Below are positions 31,112 to 43,462 of a DNA stretch of 64,000 nucleotides, one piece after another. The stretch is from positions 124,001 through 188,000 of the forward strand of contig JBAOHD010000032.1 in assembly GCA_037046615.1 (NCBI GenBank), in the 5' to 3' direction. The notes below the pieces were generated by a model. The model did not search any database and had not been told where the DNA came from. It saw only the letters and a list, made by a program, of their open reading frames with translations. The DNA comes from Phosphoribacter sp037046615. Its GTDB lineage: Bacteria; Actinomycetota; Actinomycetes; Actinomycetales; Dermatophilaceae. Positions within the stretch are counted from its first letter, which is position 1. Each line of letters opens with the position of its first letter. Both the position numbers and the translations under genes were made by a program.

Positions 31112-32158
31112 ATGAGCGACCACGTCACGGCGGACACGGCATACCCCCTGCCCGATCCACCCAGCCGAGGCGAGCGCTGCCGGGGGGCGATCCTCGGGCT
31201 CCTCGTCGGTGATGCCCTGGGAGTGCCCTATGAGTTCCACCCCGCGAGCACGATCCCGGATTACGCCGCGATCGAGATGGTGCCGCCGCTCGGCTTCCAT
31301 CGAGCCCATGCCGCCGTTCCTCCGGGCACGTGGTCCGATGACGGAGCCCAGGCGCTCGTCCTGCTCGAGTCGCTGCTGCGGTGCGGGCGGCTCGACACCG
31401 ACGACTTCGGCGCCGGTCTGGTCGCATGGCTCGACCGGGGGCGGTATGCCGTCGACGGTCGCGTCTTCGATGTCGGCATCCAGACGAGCAGCGCCGTCCG
31501 GCGCATCCGCGACGGTCATACCGCCGCCAATGCCGGGCGGACCGATGCCGAGGCCAATGGCAACGGCTCGCTCATGCGGGTGCTGCCCCTTGCGCTGTGG
31601 CACCGCGGCAGCGACGAGTCCCTCATCCAGGACGCCTTCGCCCAGTCGGCGGTCACCCATGGGCACCTCCGCAGCAAGCTGGCGTGCGCCCTCTACTGCC
31701 TTTGGGTCCGTCGCATCCTCGACGGCTACCCCGTTGCCGAAGCGTGGGCGCATGCTCGAGCCTCAGTCGAGAGCCGGTATGCCGTCGGCTCACCCGAGCG
31801 CGCCGAGCTCGAGCTCATCGTCCCGGCACGCGGCCAATGGGAGGACAGGGGGACGGGCTATGTCGTCCACAGCCTGCGGGCGGCACTCACGCTGACCGGT
31901 GCGGTCTGTCGCGATGGTCGATCGGAGCAGCCGCTCGACTACACCGCGGTCGTCAAGGGTGCGATCGCGCTCGGTGACGACACCGACACGACCGCCTGCA
32001 TCGCCGGCGGCATCGCCGGACTCGTCGTGGGGGAGAGCGGCATACCCTCGCGGTGGCGTGCGGCCCTGCGCGGGCGCGAGCTGCTCGACCCATTGCTCGC
32101 CGCGCTATCGGCGCTGTCGGGGCCGCCAGGGCTTCCGGGGGTGCCGGGATCTCGGTGA
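31112..32158 (+). CDS. ADP-ribosylglycohydrolase (DraG-type)
   Basis: A 348-residue all-helical ADP-ribosyl hydrolase. Metal-binding motifs GTWSDDGAQAL and GDDTDTTACIAGGIAG supply the aspartates of the two-Mg site; RGAILGLLVGDALGVPYEF is the typical N-terminus. Such enzymes remove ADP-ribose from proteins (or nucleic acids); target unknown. It lies between the acyltransferase and recR. It holds four copies of the GTATGCC word, one of which forces a rare ATA codon (GIPSRW). Confidence 0.9.
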   Translation: MSDHVTADTAYPLPDPPSRGERCRGAILGLLVGDALGVPYEFHPASTIPDYAAIEMVPPLGFHRAHAAVPPGTWSDDGAQALVLLESLLRCGRLDTDDFGAGLVAWLDRGRYAVDGRVFDVGIQTSSAVRRIRDGHTAANAGRTDAEANGNGSLMRVLPLALWHRGSDESLIQDAFAQSAVTHGHLRSKLACALYCLWVRRILDGYPVAEAWAHARASVESRYAVGSPERAELELIVPARGQWEDRGTGYVVHSLRAALTLTGAVCRDGRSEQPLDYTAVVKGAIALGDDTDTTACIAGGIAGLVVGESGIPSRWRAALRGRELLDPLLAALSALSGPPGLPGVPGSR

Positions 32159-32227
32159 GGTGACGCCGGGACACCCGGAGGCGTGCGGCATACCCGCATT
32201 GTCACTCGCGACCCGTAGTCTGCGAGG

Positions 32228-32827
32228 GTGTTTGAAGGCATCGTGCAGGACCTCATCGACGAGCTCGGCCGGCTGCCCGGCGTCGGGCCCAAGAGCGCGC
32301 AACGGATCGCCTTTCATCTCGTCGAGGCCGATCCCGCCGACGTCACTCGCCTCGTCCAGGTGCTCTCCGAGGTCAAGGACAAGATCCGCTTCTGCCGGGA
32401 GTGCGGCAACGTCGCGGCGGCCGAGCTTTGCCGCATCTGCGGTGACAGCCGCCGAGACCGCAGTGCAATCTGCGTCGTCGAGGAAGCCAAGGACGTCTCC
32501 GCGATCGAGCGGACCCGCGAGTTCCGGGGGCTCTATCACGTGCTCGGGGGAGCGATCTCGCCGATGGACGGCATCGGCCCAGGGGACCTGCGCGTGCGGG
32601 AGCTGCTGACCCGCCTGGCCGATGGCACCGTCACCGAGGTGATCCTCGCGACCGACCCCAATATCGCCGGCGAGGCAACCGCCACCTACCTCACCCGCAC
32701 CCTTGGGCCGCTCGGGCTGCGCGTGACCCGCCTCGCATCCGGCCTGCCGGTCGGGGGTGACCTCGAATACGCTGACGAGGTCACACTCGGGCGAGCCTTC
32801 GAAGGGAGACGCACCGTCCATGCCTGA
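32228..32827 (+). CDS. recR: Recombination protein RecR
   Basis: A 199-residue RecFOR partner that loads RecA on gapped DNA. Helix-hairpin-helix LGRLPGVGPKSAQRIAFHL, four-cysteine zinc motif (FCRECGN ... CRICGD), Toprim segment ICVVEEAKDVSAIE and the Walker B-like GLPVGGDLEYADEVTLGRA end. GTG 32228 gives the standard MFEGIVQDLIDELGRLPG start. It overlaps the next gene by seven bases, a conserved pairing. Confidence 0.97.
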   Translation: MFEGIVQDLIDELGRLPGVGPKSAQRIAFHLVEADPADVTRLVQVLSEVKDKIRFCRECGNVAAAELCRICGDSRRDRSAICVVEEAKDVSAIERTREFRGLYHVLGGAISPMDGIGPGDLRVRELLTRLADGTVTEVILATDPNIAGEATATYLTRTLGPLGLRVTRLASGLPVGGDLEYADEVTLGRAFEGRRTVHA

Positions 32828-33423
32828 CCAGCCTGACCAGCCTGACCAACCCGCCACAGCGCACGAGCCGTTGAGCGACCTGGAGCTGCTGGCCGCCGAG
32901 TCTGCCGGCCAGGTGCGCGCCTACCTCACGGCCGTGCGCGAGATCGCCTCCGGCGGATCACCGGACATCGCCATCCCCATGCTCCTGCTGTCGACCGCCC
33001 AGTTGCTGGGCGCGGGCGCGCGGCTAGGGAGCGGTGCAGGACATCGTCCTGGACGAGCGCTTCGAGACCGACACGGGCCCGGACGCCGACGTCGAGCCGC
33101 TGCGCGACAATCTCGCCAACGTCTTCGAGGGCCTCGACGAGTATGCCGACGTCGTCGACCCGCTCACGACCATCGAGTTGACCAAAGGGTCGCTGTCCAA
33201 CGACATCACCGAGATCTACCTCGCGCTGTCGCACGGGTTGTCTCACTACGACGCCGGCCGTCGAGTCGAGGCCCTCTGGTGGTGGCAGTTCTCATACCTC
33301 TCGACGTGGGGTGACCGGGCCGCTGCCGTGCTGCGGGTCGTCCAGTCGATCCTCGCCCACCTGCGACTCGACGCCGACGTCGACGTCGTCTCCGACGCCG
33401 AGTTCGAGGCACTGCACCCCTAG
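32821..33423 (+). CDS. DUF5063 domain protein, one frameshift
   Basis: About 200 residues. After a start with the 9-base repeat-encoded PDQPDQPDQP, the fold runs ESAGQVRAYLTAVREIASGG and MLLLSTAQLLGAGARLG, then changes frame near 33030 and continues VQDIVLDERFETDTG, LSNDITEIYLALSHGLSHYD and EALWWWQFSYLSTWGDRAAA. DUF5063 genes follow recR in many actinobacteria. Function unknown. The break has the sign of one extra base. Confidence 0.85.
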
Positions 33424-33549
33424 GCGCGGCTGTCCAGAATGTGAGCGGGGTGTCTCGCCATGTGAGGCGCTGGAAGGGGCGTCCAGTGGCGTCGCTAAAC
33501 TCTCGGCGTCCCCTGAAGTCGCGTATGCCATGTCAGCCTGGAGTAGCTC

Positions 33550-34820
33550 GTGAGCCTCGTCGTCCAAAAGTACGGTGGTTCGTCGGTCGCGGACGCCGAG
33601 GGCGTCAAGCGCGTGGCACGACGCATCGTCGAGACGAAGCGCGCGGGTCACGACGTCTGTGTCGTCGTCTCCGCCATGGGCGACTCGACCGACGACCTCA
33701 TCGATCTGGCCAACAAGGTCAGCCCCGAGCCCCCCGCCCGTGAGCTCGACATGCTGCTCACCGCTGGTGAGCGCATCTCGATGGCGGTCCTCGCGATGGC
33801 CATCGCCGACCTCGGCATGGAAGCCCGATCCTTCACCGGCTCGCAGGCGGGCGTCATCACCGATGCCGAGCACGGTCGGGCGCGCATCCTCGACGTGACC
33901 CCGGGACGGATCACCCAGGCACTGGCCGAGGGACACATCGCGATCGTCGCGGGCTTCCAGGGCGTGAGCCAGACGACGAAGGACATCACGACCCTCGGTC
34001 GCGGTGGCTCCGACACGACCGCGACCGCACTGGCAGCGGCCCTCAAGGCGGACGTCTGTGAGATCTACACCGACGTCGACGGGGTCTTCACGGCCGACCC
34101 GCGCATCCTCCCGGCGGCCCGCAAGCTCGATGTGGTCTCCTGCGAGGAGATGCTCGACCTCGCGGCCAATGGCTCCAAGATCCTCCACCTGCGCTGCGTC
34201 GAATACGCGCGGCGCTACGGCATACCGCTACACGTGCGCTCGTCGTGGTCCAAGCACCCCGGCACGCTCATCCTCGACGACCCTTATGGGGAAGGAACCG
34301 GCATGGAAGCCCCGATCATCACCGGCATCGCCCACGACCTCAGCGAAGCCAAGATCACCGTCGTCGGCGTGCCCGACGAGGCGGGCAAGGCGGCCGACAT
34401 CTTCACCGCCGTCGCGGACGCCGGCGTGAGCATCGACATGATCGTGCAAAACGTCTCGGTCGCCGAGAACGGCCGCACCGACATCTCTTTCACCCTGCCG
34501 CAGGCCGAGGGCACCAAGGCCCTCCAGGCGCTGCAGGCGTGCAAGACGGCGATCGGTTTCACCGACCTGCTCTACAACGACAAGATCGGCAAGCTGTCGC
34601 TCATCGGCGCCGGCATGCGCACGACGCCAGGCATCTCGGCCAAGCTCTTCCGCGCGCTCGCCGATGCCTCGATCAACATCGACCTCATCTCGACCTCGGA
34701 GATCCGCGTCTCGGTGGTGACACGTTCCGATCAGCTCGAGGCTGCTGTCCGCGCGGCCCACACCGCTTTCGGCCTGGACTCCACCGAGGGAGAGGCCATC
34801 GTCTACGGAGGGACCGGCCG

Positions 34821-34824
<4 letters not shown>
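33550..34824 (+). CDS. lysC: Aspartate kinase
   Basis: First step of the aspartate pathway to Lys, Met, Thr and diaminopimelate: aspartate + ATP to 4-aspartyl phosphate. Start GTG 33550: SLVVQKYGGSSVADAEGVKR, then GRGGSDTTATALAAAL and the kinase domain to about residue 250. Two ACT domains follow (about residues 265-335 and 345-420) for feedback control. 424 residues, intact. An internal start at 34303 probably yields a separate regulatory subunit. Stop overlaps the asd start (ATGA), the conserved ask-asd operon. Confidence 0.97.
34303..34824 (+). other. Probable internal start: aspartate kinase beta subunit
   Basis: GGGGAAGGA stands seven bases before an in-frame ATG at 34303, giving MEAPIITGIAHDLSEAKITV to the end (173 residues, two ACT domains). 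In corynebacteria and Bacillus an in-frame internal start makes the beta subunit of an alpha2-beta2 aspartate kinase; the RBS and position here fit that. Confidence 0.65.
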
Positions 34825-35864
<1,040 letters not shown>

Positions 35865-35889
35865 ACAGGCAAGGCAAAGGGGGCGCGTC

Positions 35890-37311
35890 ATGTCATGTTG
35901 GTCGTGTGGTGCGCAGGGTGTCGACGGCGCGGTGGCATGCCCTCGGTGTGGGGCCGAACTCTTGGCCGCCCCTGAAGCCGTGCCGGTCGTGCGGGTCGTG
36001 CCGGTCGATGGGGCGCAGGCCCCGACGTTGGAGCCTGGGCGTTTCGAGCGGACGGCTTCGGTCCTGCTCATGGGGCCGGCAGCCCTGGCTGCGGTCGGCG
36101 TGGTGGCGCTGGTGTCCAGCGTCGCAGGGAACCTCGTTGCGCCGAAGTCCGCGAGCCCCTATCTCATGGCGAGTGTCCAGTCGCCGTGGTCGATGCTCGG
36201 CATGACGTTTGGCGCCCCAGTGCTGTGGGGAGGCCCAGGCGGCACCGTCTTCTTCAGCCCGTTCCCGCTGGGCCTGGCTGTCGCCGTGCTCCTGGTGGGG
36301 CGGTGGTCTTACCGCCTTGAGCAGGGCCACCCGAGCGCGTCAGGTGGGGCGCTCTTGGGGGCGGCGGCGATCCCTGCCACCTTCGCCGCGCTCATCACGA
36401 TGTTCCTGGCATGGATCGGCGGCCGGGAGTCCAACGCGGACAGCTGGGGGGTGTCCGCAGGGCCCGATCTGATGACAGCCTTCCTCTCGGCGGGTTTGTG
36501 GATCCTTGTGGCCGGTCTTGCCGGCCGATGGCTCGTTGTGGGATCCCCCAAGCTGCCCAGCGGGCTCATCAGCGCATCCGGCCGGGCTCGGGTGCGCGGC
36601 GCGACTCGATCGGCGCTGACCCACCTCGTGCTCTCGGCGGTCGTGGGCTCGGCGGCCCTCGCGGTCGGGCTGTGGGGTGACCCTATGGCCTCCTTCGCCA
36701 GCGTCCTGGTGACGATGCTGTGGTCGATCCCGGTCGGAGGCATCGTCGTCACGGAGTACTTCACCGGCATACCCCTGCTGCGATCCACCTCAGGCGAGGC
36801 CATCAGGTCCGCGTCGACCGAGGTCGATGGTGTCTGGTCGTCGGGCCCCGCTGCCGTCGTCTTCGCGCTGCTGCCGCTGGCAGTCCTGCTCATCGTCGGG
36901 CTCAGCCACGGTGCGATGCGCCAGCGACCCGGCCGCCTCGACGCGCTGGACTGTCTCGTGACCGGCGCGATGTTCGTCGCGGTTACCGTGCCGATCAACG
37001 CCTACGCACAGCTCGACAGCGGCGCTCCCATCGGTCACCTTCCTCAGCTCGTGTCGGGACTGGCGGTCCATCGGCTCCCTGCCGCCCTCGTGATGTTTGC
37101 CGTCGGGGCTCTCGTCCCGGTCATCGGTGCCTTCCTGGCTCCGCGCCTCAGCGGCCTCACCGCACGGGTCACGAGTCGGTATGCCGGCGCGCCGGTGCCG
37201 ATCCACGCCGCCGCGCCGGCGGAGGAGTCCACGGCCTCTGCGGTTTCCCCAGCCACCAGCGACAGCCCGTGGCATGCTGCGGGCGAGACCGACCACCGGC
37301 GCGGCTCGTAG
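35890..37311 (+). CDS. Zinc-ribbon polytopic membrane protein
   Basis: A 473-residue protein with an N-terminal zinc ribbon (MSCWSCGAQ ... ACPRCGAEL; cysteines at 3, 6, 17, 20), a short linker, and about nine membrane helices from residue 58. It ends in a Pro/Ala/Ser tail. Zinc-ribbon plus helices is a common layout of uncharacterised actinobacterial envelope proteins; I recognise no transport or enzyme motif. It lies 25 bases after asd but with no coupling; GTG- or ATG-rich start at 35890 has the zinc ribbon in frame. Confidence 0.7.
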   Translation: MSCWSCGAQGVDGAVACPRCGAELLAAPEAVPVVRVVPVDGAQAPTLEPGRFERTASVLLMGPAALAAVGVVALVSSVAGNLVAPKSASPYLMASVQSPWSMLGMTFGAPVLWGGPGGTVFFSPFPLGLAVAVLLVGRWSYRLEQGHPSASGGALLGAAAIPATFAALITMFLAWIGGRESNADSWGVSAGPDLMTAFLSAGLWILVAGLAGRWLVVGSPKLPSGLISASGRARVRGATRSALTHLVLSAVVGSAALAVGLWGDPMASFASVLVTMLWSIPVGGIVVTEYFTGIPLLRSTSGEAIRSASTEVDGVWSSGPAAVVFALLPLAVLLIVGLSHGAMRQRPGRLDALDCLVTGAMFVAVTVPINAYAQLDSGAPIGHLPQLVSGLAVHRLPAALVMFAVGALVPVIGAFLAPRLSGLTARVTSRYAGAPVPIHAAAPAEESTASAVSPATSDSPWHAAGETDHRRGS

Positions 37312-37414
37312 GCAGAGCAGCGGCGGCCTCACGCGGACCCTGCCACCCTCGCGCGTGGAAAATCGATCACCGCTTCCGGTCGCACGTCGCGGGCGGTCGC
37401 GGCAGAGTTGACCC

Positions 37415-39125
37415 ATGACCACCGCGACTCAGAGCTACCGTCAGGCCCGCGATCACCTTCTCGCCCTGCGAGGCGACCAGGCAGGGGCGGTTTCCGCCTT
37501 CTCCTGGCCCGATGTCGGAGACCGGTTCAACTGGGCGATTGACTGGTTCGATGCCGTCGCTCGCGGCAATGACGCCATGGCGCTCGTGATCGTCGAGGAG
37601 GACGGACGCCGGACCGAGCGGACCTTCGACGACATGTCCACGCGCTCAGACCAAGTGGCGCAGTGGCTGCGTCAGCAGGGAGTGGCCAAGGGCGATTCGG
37701 TCCTGCTCATGCTCGGCAATCAGGTCGAGCTCTGGGAGGCGATGCTCGCGGTCATGAAGCTCGGTGCCGTCATCATGCCGACAACCACCGCGGCCGGCCC
37801 GACCGACCTCATCGACCGCATCCAACGCGGCAACGCTCGCTTCGTTGTCACGAATCCTTCCGAGACAGCCAAATTCGACGAAGTCCCCGGCGACTACGGC
37901 CGGATCTCGATCGGCCCGGCCGAGGGCTGGGAGGACTTCCACACGGCATACGAGACACCGGCGGTGCCGACCGCGCACCCGGACACGGCGCCCGGGGACC
38001 GGCTCCTGCTCTACTTCACGTCGGGCACGACGAGTCGCCCCAAACTGGTCGAGCACACCCAGGTGTCCTACCCCGTCGGGCACCTGTCGACGATGTACTG
38101 GCTAGGCCTCAAACCAGGCGACGTCCACCTCAACGATCTCCTCACCCGGGTGGGCCAAGCACGCGTGGTCGCTGTTCTTCGCACCGTGGATCGCGCAGGC
38201 GACGGTGTTCGTCTACAACTACGTCCGCTTCGACGCTCCGGCGCTGCTGCACCAGATCCGCTCCAACGGGGTCACGAGCTTCTGCGCGCCCCCGACGGTC
38301 TGGCGGATGCTCATCAACGCTGACCTCTCGGGCGGGCCCGGATCGCTGCGCGAGGTCATCGGCGCCGGCGAGCCGCTCAACCCCGAGGTCATCGACAAGG
38401 TCCAGCAAGCCTGGGGCCTCATGCTGCGCGACGGTTATGGGCAGACCGAAATGACTGCGGCCGTGGGCAATGCACCGGGTATGCCGGTTAAGGCCGGGTC
38501 GATGGGTATGCCGCTACCGGGGATGCCGGTCGTGCTCGTCGACCCGATCAGCGGGCTGCGGGTCGACGGGATCGGCGAGGGTGAGATCTGTTTCGACCTG
38601 TCGGCGCGGCCACTGGCACTCATGACGGGTTACCAAGGCGATGAGGAGCGCAACGCCGAGGCGATGGCGGGTGGGTGGTACCACACCGGCGATGTTGCCA
38701 GCCGAGATGCCGATGGCTACATCACCTATATCGGGCGCACCGACGACGTCTTCAAGGCCAGCGACTTCAAGATCAGTCCATTCGAGCTGGAGTCGGTGCT
38801 CATCGAGCACCCGGCGGTGGCCGAGGCCGCGGTCGTGCCCGCCCCAGACGACGTGCGGCTCGCCGTCCCCAAGGCCTACCTCATGCTCGCGCCGGGATAC
38901 GAGGGCGACGCCGAGACCGCGAAGTCGATCCTCGCGTATGCCCGTGGGCACCTGCAGCCGTGGCAGCGGGTGCGCCGCATCGAGTTCGCCGAGTTGCCAA
39001 AGACGATCTCTGGCAAGATTCGGAGGGTCGAACTCCGTTCTCGCGAAGAGCAATTGGCGCGCGGAGAGATCAAGCCCGACGGCCGGGAGTGGCGCGACGA
39101 CATGTTCCCGGACCTCAAGGGCTAA
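37415..39125 (+). CDS. Acetyl/acyl-CoA synthetase (AMP-forming), one frameshift
   Basis: Forms acyl-CoA from a carboxylate, ATP and CoA. The first part holds the AMP-binding P-loop YFTSGTTSRPKLVEHTQ; after a break near 38140 the second holds APPTVWRMLINADL, GYGQTEMTAAVGN, the adenylate motif GWYHTGDVASRDADG and the C-terminal lysine LPKTISGKIRRVELR. Removing one base at the break restores SSPGWAKHAWSLFFAPW. About 570 residues; the layout resembles AcsA-type medium-chain or acetyl-CoA synthetases. Convergent with the fadD-like gene next to it. Confidence 0.9.
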
Positions 39126-39152
39126 CCGCCCAGGCTCCGGGCCGCACGCGGA

Positions 39153-40823
<1,671 letters not shown>

Positions 40824-40934
40824 GGCTCAGCCAATCACGCCACGGGCCGCAACGCGCGCCGCGGCCCGGACAAAACTTCCCGCGAGGTGAAGGAGGCGAA
40901 AGTGCACGGGGCACGAGGCGGGGCACGAGAGAAC

Positions 40935-40967
40935 GGGCACGGCATACCTGCTCGGTATGCCGCGCCC
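40935..40967 (-). terminator. Hairpin made of an inverted GTATGCCG pair, downstream of the protease gene
   Basis: CGGCATACC and GGTATGCCG pair around the five-base loop TGCTC; GGGC/GCCC extends the stem past one A-C mismatch. It lies 32 bases after the protease stop at 40999 and before fadD. This is the window's common word used as a terminator-like inverted pair. Confidence 0.7.
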
Positions 40968-40998
40968 GCCCAGTCTCAGCGCGAGGTGGGGTCAGCCG

Positions 40999-41889
40999 TC
41001 AGGGCTTGACGCCATACGTCGCGAGCCAGTCCTGCACGACCTTGATGTCGACGCGCTGGAGGCCGTCGAGGTAGCGGCAGTTGGAGGTGTAGCCGTAGCT
41101 CGTCACCGTGACGACCTTGCCGTCCTTGAAGGTCGGTCCACCCGAGTCGCCGAAGCACGAGCCGCCACTGCCGCGGATGTCGTTGGGGTTGCCATTGACT
41201 TGCAGGATCTGCGGCGTGAGCTTCTGGCCAGGTGCATCGGCGACGCGGCGCACGAGGGGGTAGCCCTCAGCCGACGGCTTCTGCGGCCCGCTGTCCGGCT
41301 TGCGGACCTCGGTGCCATAACCGACGATCGTGAAGAGCGTGCTGTTGAGCTTGGGTTGCGCGAACTGGTTGAGATAGTTCAGACCGGCGATCTTGGCGGG
41401 CGTGATCCCGACCACCGGCTGGTCGAGGACGATGACGCCGACGTCGTTCCAGTTGGCCATGTCCGTGAAGTCGCTGTATGCCGGGTGGGAGTGCGCGGTG
41501 CCGGTGTACCAGGTGCGGCTTTGGTTGGTGAAGGCGCCGCTTCCCTGGAATCCGACCGACGACGTGCCCGAGCCGGTGTCGTCCGCAGCTCGGGGAATCG
41601 GGCTGATATCGGGCTTGGTCTCGGCGAGGAGGGTCGAGAAGGTCACGATGTGCTTGCCGATGGCGCCCTCGGTGCAGTGTGCCGCCGTGAGCAAGACCGT
41701 CGGGGTCACCAGGGTGGCGGTGCACCGGAAGCGGCCGTCGGCGTCGTACCAACTGATGAGCCCGACGTTGGGGTGGCCCTCGCCGTCGCGAACGCCGCCG
41801 GTGATGGCGTGTGCCGGGGCGGCCGAAAGGGCCAACCCGCCGATCGACAGGGCGGCGATGGCCGCGAGTCGCCGGATGGATCTGATCAT
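40999..41889 (-). CDS. Secreted trypsin-like serine protease
   Basis: A 296-residue chymotrypsin-fold protease. Signal peptide MIRSIRRLAAIAALSIGGLA with AHA cleavage site near residue 28; mature N-terminus ITGGVRDGE resembles the trypsin activation site. Catalytic His in LLTAAHC, Asp in WNDVGVIVLDQPV, Ser in SCFGDSGGPTF; Cys pairs are present. Exported, probably degradative. Regulation unknown; ends in an inverted-word hairpin. Confidence 0.93.
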   Translation of the reverse strand: MIRSIRRLAAIAALSIGGLALSAAPAHAITGGVRDGEGHPNVGLISWYDADGRFRCTATLVTPTVLLTAAHCTEGAIGKHIVTFSTLLAETKPDISPIPRAADDTGSGTSSVGFQGSGAFTNQSRTWYTGTAHSHPAYSDFTDMANWNDVGVIVLDQPVVGITPAKIAGLNYLNQFAQPKLNSTLFTIVGYGTEVRKPDSGPQKPSAEGYPLVRRVADAPGQKLTPQILQVNGNPNDIRGSGGSCFGDSGGPTFKDGKVVTVTSYGYTSNCRYLDGLQRVDIKVVQDWLATYGVKP

Positions 41890-41988
41890 GTGTGACTCCC
41901 GTGTGACGAAGCAGCCCCGAGGAAGTCATGACAACACGCAATGGCCCATCGGCGCTATAGGGCCGGCATGGCGTGTTGCGCGCCGAGG

Positions 41989-42144
41989 TCAGCGTCCGCG
42001 CGATTTCCGCCAGGCCATGAACAGGGCAAATACCCCAAATGCCGCGATGAGAGCCAGGACCAGCAGCACGATGCCGGTGGAGCCGCTCGTGATCGGCGGC
42101 GGAGCGACGTCGAAGGGGATGGTGGAGACCAGGCGAATCGTCAT
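41989..42144 (-). CDS. Small single-helix membrane protein
   Basis: A 51-residue reading from ATG 42144: a Pro-rich start (DVAPPPITSGSTG), one membrane helix (IVLLVLALIAAFGVFALFMA) and a basic end (WRKSRGR). Its start overlaps the stop of the membrane-protein gene upstream (ATGA), so it is translationally coupled and may be a partner subunit. No known family is recognised. Confidence 0.65.
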   Translation of the reverse strand: MTIRLVSTIPFDVAPPPITSGSTGIVLLVLALIAAFGVFALFMAWRKSRGR

Positions 42145-43134
42145 GAGAGCCTTCCGCGGATCAAGAGCACGAGCAGGACGGGGAACTCGAGGTAGGCGTG
42201 GTAGGTGGCGAGGCCGGCATACACCGTCTTGCCTTGACGGTAGTCCGAGATGAGCAGCGCGCCGAGCAGGACCGCGGCGGCGAGCCCGACGAGCCAGATC
42301 CGTGCCGTCGTGAGCGTGGGCCATCGACGCTCGAAGGCCTGGGTGGTCTCGGGAGCCACGTGGGGCAAGAAGCCGACCCAGCACGACGTAGTGCATGGTC
42401 TGGAGGAAGGCAAAGACGACGAGGAAACGCAGCCCGAGGTCAGGCGCGCCCGGCCACGCCGATGCCGCCACCACCCCCGATCCGTCACCGACGAGCCCCG
42501 CGATGAGTCCCGACCCTATGCCTGATGTCGGGCCGACCCAGCGGTCGAGCGCGCCGAGGAGGATCGCCGCCGGCACGACGAGCACCCAGCCCACCTGGAT
42601 GCCCCGGAAGACCCGACGAGCGCGCGGAGCGAGGGCGCGTGACCACTCCCAGAGGAAGGCCAGCGGCACGAGATTGTGCACGTGGGTGAGGACGACGAAG
42701 TGGTATGCCGGGAAGCTCAGCGACAGCGCGAGCCCGCCGACCAGCGCGGCGCCGAGCACACCAAACCGGATCGTGCGCCTCGGCGCCGGGTCCGAGCGGC
42801 CAAGCCCGATCGCCGCCCCCGCCGCGAGCACGGCATACCCGAGCATGATCTCGACCGGCCGCGACCAGGAGCCGAGGTACGCTCCGCCCAGGCGGACCAG
42901 GACGATCCCCGTGGTGAAGGTGAGCAAGAGCAACCCCACCCGGCCGTCGAGGATCCAGCCGAACCTGCCGAGCACATAGCGCAGTTCGAGCACGTTGTGG
43001 AGGATGCCGAAGAGGATGAGCCCGATGACCGTCGTCGCCAGCGGGGCCTGGGTGGCGATGGCGAGCGCACCCACCGCAGCGGCGGCAAGCGGCGCGGCAT
43101 ACCTGAGCTCGTATCTCGTCGCGCTGGCACTCAC
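42141..43134 (-). CDS. Polytopic membrane protein of unknown function, one frameshift
   Basis: About 330 residues and nine or ten membrane helices from GTG 43134 (SASATRYELRYAAPLAAAAV). Notable polar residues lie inside helices: LILFGILHNVLELRYVLG, FVVLTHVHNLVPLAFLWEWS, FLQTMHYVVLG and YHAYLEFPVLLVLLI. The repeated in-membrane His and the conserved look of HNVLELRY suggest an enzyme or metal/pigment-binding protein, but I recognise no family. The frame changes near 42365 in a G-run. It is coupled to the small helix protein downstream. Confidence 0.7.
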
Positions 43135-43138
43135 GCTC

Positions 43139-43462
43139 GTGGTCGAGGTGCCGGTGTATGCCGTGCTCGCGCGCGTCTTCGCGTGGGTCTCCTGGCCGCT
43201 CGCGCTCGTGGCGGGTGTGATCGTCAACCTGCTCACGCACCCCCTGTTGTATGCCGCCTCGCTGCGTTTCGACGCGTGGTGGCAGCTCGCTGCTGCCGAG
43301 ACCATCGTGGCACTGGTCGAGGGTTCTGTGCTGGTCTGGGCGTGGCGGCGCCGGCCCACGGAGTCGTGGGTGTGGGTCGGCGCCGTCGTCGCGAATGCGT
43401 TGTCCGTGCTGGTCGGGCTGGTAGTGCTGGTCGGTCTGCCCGGCCTAGCGGTGGCTGCGTGA
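43139..43462 (+). CDS. Small polytopic membrane protein
   Basis: About 107 residues with three or four helices: VYAVLARVFAWVSWPLALVA, NLLTHPLLYAASLRFDAWWQ, IVALVEGSVLVWAWRRRPTE, VVANALSVLVGLVVLVG. The in-membrane NLLTHPLLY motif is reminiscent of a family of small membrane proteins found next to larger partners. Start is uncertain: GTG 43139 avoids overlap with the divergent gene starting at 43134, but an upstream start (for example 42995) is open. Its end runs 18 bases into the convergent LPSTG gene. Confidence 0.6.
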   Translation: MVEVPVYAVLARVFAWVSWPLALVAGVIVNLLTHPLLYAASLRFDAWWQLAAAETIVALVEGSVLVWAWRRRPTESWVWVGAVVANALSVLVGLVVLVGLPGLAVAA

